In this document: positions 1 to 6,025 of the stretch, one piece after another
Position numbering within the stretch: position 1 is the stretch's first letter
How the letters are laid out: each line of letters begins with the position of its first letter
Assembly (NCBI GenBank): GCA_027009865.1
Contig: JALVCR010000127.1
Span: 1-11,738 of the forward strand
Length of the DNA: 11,738 bases
Source: Campylobacterales bacterium
GTDB taxonomy: Bacteria > Campylobacterota > Campylobacteria > Campylobacterales > JAADDG01
Reading direction: 5' to 3'
The notes under the pieces: model-generated
Seen by the model: only the letters and a program-made list of their open reading frames with translations
Databases searched by the model: none
What the model was told of the DNA's origin: nothing
Translations under genes and position numbers: made by a program

Positions 1-1
1 A

Positions 2-970
2 TTTGATAATTTTAAGTTTTATAAGCCAAGAAAGATATCCTTAAACTCTATGGAAAAAGAGGAGATTGGTTTTGGCACATGCCCTGTAGCCTCTTTTAAA
101 ACAAGATGCTGCAATCTCTTAACTTTAGATGCGGTGGAGAGCTGCGGTTTTGATTGCAGTTACTGTTCTATTCAATCTTTTTATAATGAAGATAAAATAG
201 TTTTTAATAAAAAGTTTAAAGAAAATCTTGAAAAAATCAGGCTAAATCCAGATGAAATCTATCATATAGGAACCGGTCAATCTTCTGACAGTCTTATGTG
301 GGGAAACAGAGAAGGAATATTAGACGCTCTTTTTAAATTTGCGAAAGATAATCCAAATGTTATTTTGGAGATGAAAACAAAATCAGATAATATCTCCTAT
401 TTTTTGCAAAATGAAGTTCCTTCCAATATAATCTGCACATGGTCTCTAAATCCTCAAATAGTAATAGATCATGAGGAGCATTTAACCGCTTCTTTGAAAG
501 ATAGACTCAAAGCTGCAAAAACTCTTCACGATAGAGGGGTTCTTGTGGGATTTCATTTTCATCCGATGATCTATTATGAGGGATGGAGAGAAGGTTACAG
601 GGAGATTTGCGATTTTTTAACTGAAAATTTTGATCCTAAAAATGTGGCTATGGTCTCCATAGGGACTTTAACTTTCATTAAGTCTGTTATAAAAAAGATT
701 AGAGACAGAGATTTTTACTCCAAAATTCTTCAAATTCCAATGGTTGATGCGGACGGGAAACTCTCATATCCAAAAGAGATAAAAGTAGAGATGTTTAAAT
801 TTTTATACGACTCTTTAAAAAAGTGGCATAAAGAGGTATATTTTTATATGTGTATGGAGAATCACTCTCTTTGGAAGGATGTATTTGGATTTGAGTATCC
901 TACAAACGAGAGTTTTGAGATGGATATGAAAATAAATTATATGACAAAAATTACAAAAAAAAGAAATTAA
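2..970 (+). CDS. Spore photoproduct lyase family radical SAM protein, 5' end missing
   Basis: Radical SAM enzyme of the spore photoproduct lyase (SPL) family. The frame is open from base 2 to the left edge, and the first ATG (50-52) has no Shine-Dalgarno sequence, so the true start probably lies outside the window. Counting from that ATG, C32, C36 and C39 form the CX3CX2C motif that binds the 4Fe-4S cluster and SAM, inside the family signature around TLDAVESCGFDCSYCS. A C-terminal YMCMENHSLW segment near residues 268-277 also resembles the family. Family knowledge: in Bacillus, SPL repairs the thymine spore photoproduct, using a cysteine about 44 residues after the cluster motif as hydrogen donor. 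Here the comparable stretch reads GTGQSSDS (74-81), with Gln77 where the Cys would be expected. The lineage is not known to sporulate, so the substrate is unknown. Membership of the radical SAM/SPL-like family is secure; repair of spore photoproduct is not. Confidence 0.85.
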   Translation, partial: FDNFKFYKPRKISLNSMEKEEIGFGTCPVASFKTRCCNLLTLDAVESCGFDCSYCSIQSFYNEDKIVFNKKFKENLEKIRLNPDEIYHIGTGQSSDSLMWGNREGILDALFKFAKDNPNVILEMKTKSDNISYFLQNEVPSNIICTWSLNPQIVIDHEEHLTASLKDRLKAAKTLHDRGVLVGFHFHPMIYYEGWREGYREICDFLTENFDPKNVAMVSIGTLTFIKSVIKKIRDRDFYSKILQIPMVDADGKLSYPKEIKVEMFKFLYDSLKKWHKEVYFYMCMENHSLWKDVFGFEYPTNESFEMDMKINYMTKITKKRN

Positions 971-1001
971 TAAAATATTTTTCAATCTTCTAAATTAACT
1001 T

Positions 1002-1026
1002 TAAATTATTAAGCTTTTGCCGATAT
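1002..1026 (+). promoter_or_regulatory. Putative sigma28 (FliA) promoter of the chemoreceptor gene
   Basis: GCCGATAT at 1019-1026 matches seven of eight bases of the FliA -10 element GCCGATAA. TAAA at 1002-1005 lies 13 bases upstream as a possible -35 core. It is the only gap (90 bases) between the SPL-like gene and the chemoreceptor gene, and sigma28 commonly drives chemotaxis genes in flagellated bacteria. The -35 match is weak and an alternative sigma70-like TATAAA occurs at 1039-1044, so the sigma factor assignment is an inference. Confidence 0.5.
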
Positions 1027-1060
1027 AAATATATATAGTATAAACTAAAAAGGAGAGAGA

Positions 1061-3025
1061 GTGAGTATTAGGCAAAAGCTTAAGATTTTAGTTTTGGTTC
1101 CAATCCTGGGTCTTCTGTTTTTAACAGGTTTTGAGATTTATGCAAAATTTGAAATAAATAAAAAGATGCAGCTAACCTCAAAACTTGTAAAACTTACTCA
1201 AAATATCAGTCTTTTGGTGCATGAAACCCAAAAAGAGAGAGGAGCAACCGCCGGTTTTTTGGGAAGTAGGGGAGAGAAGTTTTCCAATAAACTAAAAAGT
1301 CAAAGGAAAAAGACTGATGAAAAGATTAAAAATTTAGATCAGTTTATCTCTTCTGTGAAATTAAATAGAGAGATTATAAAAGAGCTAAATATTGCTTTTA
1401 AGAAGTTAGCCAAACTTGATAAGATTAGAAAAAGAGTTGATTCATTTTCGATATCTGCAAAAGATGCTATAAATTATTATAGCTCTTTGAATAAAAATCT
1501 TTTGAATATTACCTCACTTCTTATCAAATATAGCCCTCAAAACGATATATCAAAAAATCTTATAGCATATGCATCTTTTTTAAAAGCCAAAGAGCGAGCC
1601 GGGATAGAGAGAGCGGTTTTATCAAACGTATTTGCCAAAAATGTTTTCTCAGATGGCATGTATAAAAAAGCGGTTACTTTGATTGCGAAGCAGAACGCCT
1701 ATTTGGATGATTTTTTAAGTTCAGCTTCCTCTTCTCTTAAACATTTTTATTTAGAAAAGATAAAAGATTCCTCATTTAAAAAAGTTGATGAGATGAGAGA
1801 GATAGCTTTAAATAGAGCAAATGAGGGAAATTTTGGAGTAGATCCTTTGGTTTGGTTCAATACAATAACAAGAAAAATAAATATATTAAAAGAAATAGAT
1901 GATTACATAGGAAATTTTATACTTCGTCAGATAAAAAGCGATTCAAAAAGTTTCTATATTGCGATGGCAGGGGCTATTTTTACTATTTTGGCCGCCTTGT
2001 TAATTTCTTCTATGATAGGAAGAGATATTCAAAATAGAATTTTAAAATTAAAAGAGTTAATTTCAAATACGGCTGAAACCAAAAATTTCTCTTTACACCA
2101 TTTTAAAAATATGAATTTTTCAAAAGATGAACTTGGAGAGATACAAAAAGCATTTTACGATTTGATAAAAAGTATCGCTACTGTTTTAAATGAAGCTAAA
2201 CAGAGCGCTTTAGAGAATAGAAAAAATGCAAATGAGATAAAAGATCTTTTAAAGCAGGTAATGGATAATATCGCAAATGAAGTATCTTTAGTAGAAGAGA
2301 GTGTAAAAGAGGCTGATTTTATAAAAAATGATTTAAGAAATTCGGTAAACGGGGCAATTGAGGGAAAAGATGATATGCAAAAGGTTTACAGAGAGCTTAG
2401 TGAGGCTAAAAGAGAAGTTTTAAAAATGATAGAGGATATTGAGAGAAATGTGGATATTGAAATATCGTTAGCCGAGAGATTAAAACGTCTAAGCGATGAT
2501 GCCGAACAGATTCAAGATGTGTTAAATGTTATTAGCGATATAGCCGAGCAGACAAATCTTCTTGCCCTAAACGCTGCAATAGAGGCGGCAAGAGCGGGCG
2601 AGCATGGAAGAGGGTTTGCGGTTGTGGCAGATGAAGTAAGGCAGCTTGCCGAAAAGACTCAAAAATCACTTATAGAGATAAATTCTACGGTAAATGTGAT
2701 AGTTCAGGCAATTAACGATGCAAGCTCCTCTATGAGCAAAAATGTGGAAGATATAGAGAAGTTATCCTCAATCTCTACAAACGTTCAAAATGATATAGAG
2801 TCGGTAAACGAAACGACAAAAGAGAGCGCCGATAGATTGGAGAGCACTACTGAAAATATAAATCAGACAGCTAAAAAAGTTGAAAATTTTATAACTAACA
2901 TTAATAAAATAAAAGAGATATCCTCCAAAATCAAAGCTTCAGTTGTAGTATCAGAAAAAGCTGCGGAAGATTTAAATCATATGGCAAATAAGCTTGAAAA
3001 ATCTTTAGAGCAATTTAAAATATAG
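1061..3025 (+). CDS. Methyl-accepting chemotaxis protein with NIT sensor domain
   Basis: Inner-membrane chemoreceptor, 654 residues. The start is GTG, supported by AGGAG at 1051-1055 five bases upstream. Residues about 7-26 form the first membrane segment. Residues about 38-285 form the periplasmic sensor, which carries the NIT-domain signature LVHETQKERGATAGFLGS (52-69) followed by a typical LXXQRXXTD stretch. Residues about 297-318 form the second membrane segment, then a HAMP-like linker to about 375, then a long coiled-coil signalling domain. The hairpin tip that contacts CheA and CheW is near residues 494-530, including QTNLLALNAAIEAARAGE. NIT domains are associated with nitrate/nitrite sensing, so the receptor may report electron-acceptor supply; the ligand is inferred from the domain only. 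No CheR/CheB-tethering pentapeptide is seen at the C-terminus. A sigma28-like promoter precedes it and a hairpin follows, so it is probably transcribed alone. Confidence 0.93.
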   Translation: MSIRQKLKILVLVPILGLLFLTGFEIYAKFEINKKMQLTSKLVKLTQNISLLVHETQKERGATAGFLGSRGEKFSNKLKSQRKKTDEKIKNLDQFISSVKLNREIIKELNIAFKKLAKLDKIRKRVDSFSISAKDAINYYSSLNKNLLNITSLLIKYSPQNDISKNLIAYASFLKAKERAGIERAVLSNVFAKNVFSDGMYKKAVTLIAKQNAYLDDFLSSASSSLKHFYLEKIKDSSFKKVDEMREIALNRANEGNFGVDPLVWFNTITRKINILKEIDDYIGNFILRQIKSDSKSFYIAMAGAIFTILAALLISSMIGRDIQNRILKLKELISNTAETKNFSLHHFKNMNFSKDELGEIQKAFYDLIKSIATVLNEAKQSALENRKNANEIKDLLKQVMDNIANEVSLVEESVKEADFIKNDLRNSVNGAIEGKDDMQKVYRELSEAKREVLKMIEDIERNVDIEISLAERLKRLSDDAEQIQDVLNVISDIAEQTNLLALNAAIEAARAGEHGRGFAVVADEVRQLAEKTQKSLIEINSTVNVIVQAINDASSSMSKNVEDIEKLSSISTNVQNDIESVNETTKESADRLESTTENINQTAKKVENFITNINKIKEISSKIKASVVVSEKAAEDLNHMANKLEKSLEQFKI

Positions 3026-3037
3026 CTTCTTCTCTTC

Positions 3038-3055
3038 TCCCCCTTTGGGGATTTT
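3038..3055 (+). terminator. Probable intrinsic terminator after the chemoreceptor gene
   Basis: TCCCC (3038-3042), loop CTTT, GGGGA (3047-3051), then TTTT. The 5-bp GC-rich stem stands out in very A/T-rich DNA and begins 12 bases after the stop codon. The stem is short and the T-run is only four bases, so termination may be partial. Confidence 0.55.
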
Positions 3056-3057
3056 AT

Positions 3058-3085
3058 TTGAAACTCACCTTTGATTGGATATACT
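3058..3085 (+). promoter_or_regulatory. Probable sigma70-type promoter for cdsA-dxr-pfkA
   Basis: TTGAAA (3058-3063), a 16-base spacer and TATACT (3080-3085) each match the sigma70 consensus at five of six positions. It sits between the upstream terminator and cdsA, and would give a leader of roughly 50 bases. Housekeeping promoters in Campylobacterota often lack a -35 box, so the -10 is the more reliable half. Confidence 0.5.
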
Positions 3086-3145
3086 TTTAACTTTACAAAT
3101 TTTATTTTCATTTTTGTTATCCGTTTCTCTTTTTAAGGAAAAGTT

Positions 3146-3910
3146 ATGAAAATTTTTAAAATAATTTTAGAGAATCCGAAGCGTTTTATAACAGGAGCTA
3201 TTTTAATTTTTGTTGTCTCTTTAGTAGCTTTGATAGATAATTTCTTTTTAACATGGCTTTTTTTGGGAATTACTTTTATGTTAGCTTTCTATGAGGCTAT
3301 GAAACTAATGAAAATAGATGAAAATTCTCTTTTTGCCTACGCTTTTTTTATTTGGATAGTTGCCTATTTTTATCCAAATCCGGATGATTTGATATTTATA
3401 ATTTTGATAATTTTTGCCGGATGGGAAGCTTATAGACAAGATAATAATATTAATTTTATATATCCGTTTTTATATGTGGCAAGCTCTTATCTTTTTATTT
3501 TGGCTCTTTATAAAGATTTTGGAATGGAGGCTTTGATATGGCTTGTTTTAATAGTCGCTTTAGCCGATATCGGAGCCTATTTTACGGGAAAGCTTATTGG
3601 AAAAACCCCATTTTGCAAAACTTCTCCCAATAAAACATGGGAAGGTGTTTTTGGAGGAGTTATTTTAGCCACTTTGATTGGAACTTTTTACGGAATTAAA
3701 TTTGTAAATCCTTTTTTAGCTTTTGTTGTATCTCTCTTTTGCGCCGTGGCGGCGGTTTTTGGGGATTTGTTTGAAAGCTTTTTAAAAAGAAGGGCAAACG
3801 TTAAAGACAGCGGAAATCTTTTTCCCGGACACGGGGGGATGTTGGACAGGGTGGACGGATATCTGTTTTCAAGTGTTTTAATGGTTGTTTTGCTTAGGGG
3901 GCTTGCTTGA
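3146..3910 (+). CDS. cdsA: Phosphatidate cytidylyltransferase (CDP-diglyceride synthase)
   Basis: Integral membrane enzyme that converts CTP and phosphatidic acid to CDP-diacylglycerol, the branch-point precursor of phosphatidylethanolamine, phosphatidylglycerol and cardiolipin. The 254-residue protein is strongly hydrophobic throughout, with several membrane segments (about 15-50, 62-90, 105-145, 165-205 and 238-252). The C-terminal family signature is complete: SFLKRRANVKDSG (211-223) leads into PGHGGMLDRVD (227-237), with the conserved Lys-Asp and the two late Asp residues used for metal and CTP binding. The ATG is preceded by AAGGAA (3135-3140). The stop codon overlaps the start of dxr, so the two are translationally coupled; cdsA-dxr adjacency is also known in Campylobacter and Helicobacter. 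Length and motifs are normal. Confidence 0.95.
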   Translation: MKIFKIILENPKRFITGAILIFVVSLVALIDNFFLTWLFLGITFMLAFYEAMKLMKIDENSLFAYAFFIWIVAYFYPNPDDLIFIILIIFAGWEAYRQDNNINFIYPFLYVASSYLFILALYKDFGMEALIWLVLIVALADIGAYFTGKLIGKTPFCKTSPNKTWEGVFGGVILATLIGTFYGIKFVNPFLAFVVSLFCAVAAVFGDLFESFLKRRANVKDSGNLFPGHGGMLDRVDGYLFSSVLMVVLLRGLA

Positions 3911-4971
3911 TAGTTTTGGGTTCTACCGGATCAATTGGAGTTAATACTTTAAATATAGCAAGAAGATTTAATATTGATATTGAAGTTTTAGCCGCAGGAG
4001 AGAATATAGAGCTTTTAAATTCTCAAATAGAGGAGTTTTCTCCAAAAATAGTAGTGATAAAAAACAAAGAAGATATAGATAAAGTAAAACATAAAAATGT
4101 TCTATTCTCTAAAGAGGGAATTTTAAAAGCTTTGAATCTCTCAAAAAGCAATCTTGTAGTAAATGCTCTTGTGGGATTTTTTGGACTTACACCCACTATC
4201 GAGGCTATTAGGTTAAATAAAAGAGTGGCTTTGGCAAATAAAGAGTCTTTAGTAGTGGCCGGATTTTTGCTTGATACCTCTAAAATTGTTCCAATAGACA
4301 GCGAGCATTTTGGTCTTTGGTATCTTTTGCAAAACAAAGAGATAGAGAAAATGATAATAACGGCAAGCGGAGGGGCATTAAGGGATATGCCTTTAGAGAA
4401 GCTCTCTACAATCTCTCCCAAAGAGGCTTTAAATCATCCAAATTGGAAGATGGGGAAAAAGATAACAATTGACAGCGCTACAATGGCCAATAAGCTTTTT
4501 GAAATTTTGGAGGCAAGATGGCTTTTTGGAGAGGGGGAGTATGACGCTTTGATAGAGACAAAATCGATAATTCACGCCTTAATAAATTTTAAAGACGGAA
4601 GCACTACCGCTCATATTGCAAATGTCGATATGAAGCTTCCTATAGCTTACGCTATTTTAAATGAAGTCAAAGAGAGAATAATAGAACATATAGATCTTGT
4701 GAAAGTCGGCTCTTTGGAGTTTAGAGAAATTGACAAAAGAAGATATCCGATTTGGGAGATAAAGGATGAGATTTTGAGAAATCCCAAAATGGGGGTTGTT
4801 ATAAACGCTGCGAATGAAGTGGCGGTGGATAAATTTTTGAAAGAAGAGATAAAATTTTGCGATATTGCTAAAATAACTTTAAAAGCTTATGAAAAATTCT
4901 CCGATATAACTTTAAGAGATATAAAAGATATTTTTCAAATAGACAAAGAGGTGAGGAGATTTTGTAGATGA
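3907..4971 (+). CDS. dxr: 1-deoxy-D-xylulose-5-phosphate reductoisomerase
   Basis: NADPH-dependent enzyme that turns 1-deoxy-D-xylulose 5-phosphate into 2-C-methyl-D-erythritol 4-phosphate, the first committed step of the MEP isoprenoid pathway; cytosolic. The 354 residues are shorter than E. coli Dxr, as is usual in Campylobacterota. Visible motifs are GSTGSIG (5-11, NADPH), ALANKES (108-114), metal ligands D131 and E133 in PIDSEHF, E199 in LFEILEARWLF, and substrate-site S154, H177, S190, N195 and K196. The start is TTG at 3907: an in-frame TAG at 3895-3897 excludes a longer protein, AGGGGG (3896-3901) is well spaced, and GSTGSIG begins four codons later. The TTG overlaps the cdsA stop (TTGA), and its own stop overlaps the pfkA start (ATGA). 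Catalytic residues appear intact. Confidence 0.96.
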   Translation: MIVLGSTGSIGVNTLNIARRFNIDIEVLAAGENIELLNSQIEEFSPKIVVIKNKEDIDKVKHKNVLFSKEGILKALNLSKSNLVVNALVGFFGLTPTIEAIRLNKRVALANKESLVVAGFLLDTSKIVPIDSEHFGLWYLLQNKEIEKMIITASGGALRDMPLEKLSTISPKEALNHPNWKMGKKITIDSATMANKLFEILEARWLFGEGEYDALIETKSIIHALINFKDGSTTAHIANVDMKLPIAYAILNEVKERIIEHIDLVKVGSLEFREIDKRRYPIWEIKDEILRNPKMGVVINAANEVAVDKFLKEEIKFCDIAKITLKAYEKFSDITLRDIKDIFQIDKEVRRFCR

Positions 4972-5924
4972 AAGTTGCGATAATGTGTTCTGGAGGAGAT
5001 AGTTCGGGAATGAATCCGGCTATCAAAAGATTTATTGAATATAGTTTTCAGCTTGGTTTTGAACCGTATCTGATATATGACGGTTTAGAAGGAATGATAG
5101 ACGGAAATATCAAAAAAGCTTCATATAATGACGCAGCCGGCATTATTTTTAGGGGCGGGACTGTTATAGGAAGTAGCAGATCAAAAAGATTTTATGAATA
5201 TGAGTATAGAAAGAAGGCTTTTGATGAGCTTAAAAAAAGAGAGATTAAAGCCCTTATGGTTTTGGGAGGAAACGGAAGTTTTAAGGCTTTAGATATTTTT
5301 TCAAAAGAGTTTCCAATTTTTTATAGCGGGATACCGGCTACTATCGATAACGATATAGCCTTAAATGAATATACTTTAGGAACAGATACCGCTTTGAATG
5401 TGATAAGGCATGCGTGCGATGAGATAAGAGATACCTCTTCATCTTTTAGAAGAGGTTCGATAATAGAGACAATGGGAAGAGAGTGTGGATATTTAGCTTT
5501 AGTTTCGGCTCTTTCAGCTGGAGCTGAGATATGTCTTGTTCCGGAAATTGAATTTAATCTCTCATCTATTAAAAAGAGGCTTTTAAAAGAGTTTAAAGAG
5601 GGAAGAAGATATTTAATAGCGATAGTTGCCGAAGGGGTGGGAATTACTCACTATCTAAAAGAGTGGCTTGAGGTTGAGATAGGAATTGAGTCGAGAGCTA
5701 CTGTTTTGGGACATGTTCAAAGGGGAGGGAGTCCTACAGTTTTTGACAGATTGATGGCTTATGAGTTTGTTACGATAGGTTTGGAAAATCTGGCAAAAAG
5801 AGTAAATGGAGTTGTAGTTTACAATAATGGAAGTTTTGGATTAAAAGATATAGATGAAATAAACTCGGCAAAATATCAAATTAAGCCTATGTTACTTAAA
5901 TTTGGAGAAAGATTAGCAAACTAA
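4968..5924 (+). CDS. pfkA: 6-phosphofructokinase, probably ATP-dependent, with an altered nucleotide site
   Basis: PfkA-family enzyme (318 residues, like E. coli PfkA) that phosphorylates fructose 6-phosphate to fructose 1,6-bisphosphate. Motifs line up along the whole length: SGGDSSGMNPAI (8-19), RGGTVIGSSR (62-71), GGNGS (100-104), TIDNDI (125-130) with catalytic Asp127, RDTSSS (154-159), MGRECG (169-174), E222, and the substrate-binding ESRATVLGHVQRGGSP (241-256). Gly103 in GGNGS corresponds to E. coli Gly104, the residue usually read as ATP rather than pyrophosphate specificity. Asn102 replaces the Asp (E. coli Asp103) that binds Mg-ATP, and Ala124 replaces Gly124 before TIDND. The phosphoryl donor is therefore less certain than the family assignment. 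The start overlaps the dxr stop by four bases and has GAGGAG at 4953-4958. PFK is absent from some well-studied members of this phylum, such as Campylobacter jejuni. Confidence 0.92.
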   Translation: MKVAIMCSGGDSSGMNPAIKRFIEYSFQLGFEPYLIYDGLEGMIDGNIKKASYNDAAGIIFRGGTVIGSSRSKRFYEYEYRKKAFDELKKREIKALMVLGGNGSFKALDIFSKEFPIFYSGIPATIDNDIALNEYTLGTDTALNVIRHACDEIRDTSSSFRRGSIIETMGRECGYLALVSALSAGAEICLVPEIEFNLSSIKKRLLKEFKEGRRYLIAIVAEGVGITHYLKEWLEVEIGIESRATVLGHVQRGGSPTVFDRLMAYEFVTIGLENLAKRVNGVVVYNNGSFGLKDIDEINSAKYQIKPMLLKFGERLAN

Positions 5925-5941
5925 GTTAATTTATATTAACT
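5924..5941 (+). repeat. Short A/T-rich hairpin directly after pfkA
   Basis: AGTTAAT (5924-5930), loop TTAT, ATTAACT (5935-5941) is a perfect 7-bp inverted repeat that begins at the last base of the pfkA stop codon. It has no T-run after it, so it is not a typical terminator. It contains TATATT (5932-5937), which could serve as a -10 element for the next gene, making an operator role possible. Function is unknown. Confidence 0.45.
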
Positions 5942-5946
5942 AAATA

Positions 5947-6025
5947 TTAAAATATGACGATTTTACCTATAAGTTATGTAGGTTAACAGGAGAATCAATG
6001 CCGCAAAAAAATCGTCATATTTTAA
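5947..6025 (+). promoter_or_regulatory. 18-bp inverted repeat bracketing the RBS and start codon of the c-di-GMP enzyme gene
   Basis: TTAAAATATGACGATTTT (5947-5964) is exactly complementary to AAAATCGTCATATTTTAA (6008-6025), with 43 bases between. The left arm is in the intergenic leader. The right arm is codons 4-10 of the next gene. The loop holds a second hairpin that abuts the left arm: ACCTATA (5965-5971) with TGTAGGT (5977-5983), 7 pairs including one G-U, loop AGTTA. Only about 24 bases stay unpaired, and these carry AGGAG (5988-5992) and the ATG (5998). In RNA the outer stem would begin 11 bases into the coding region, inside the footprint of an initiating ribosome, so translational control is plausible. 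The repeat is directly seen; the function is inferred. Confidence 0.6.

Noticed and set aside
50..52. ATG taken as the true start of the SPL-like gene.
   Set aside because: The frame stays open to the left edge and there is no Shine-Dalgarno sequence before this ATG, so a longer gene is more likely.
972..981. AAAATATTTT palindrome after the SPL-like gene, considered as a terminator.
   Set aside because: It has only A-T pairs and cannot form a stable hairpin with a proper loop; such strings are common in this base composition.
4023..4421. Open frame of 132 codons on the - strand inside dxr.
   Set aside because: It is antisense to a fully conserved gene, its translation resembles no family I know, and no ribosome-binding site stands out. 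It is a shadow of dxr codon use.
5965..6007. Invertible DNA switch: the 18-bp inverted repeats could let the RBS/start segment flip.
   Set aside because: The 43-bp segment is much shorter than usual invertible switches and no recombinase gene is in the window. Checking long reads for the flipped orientation would settle it; RNA folding is the simpler reading.
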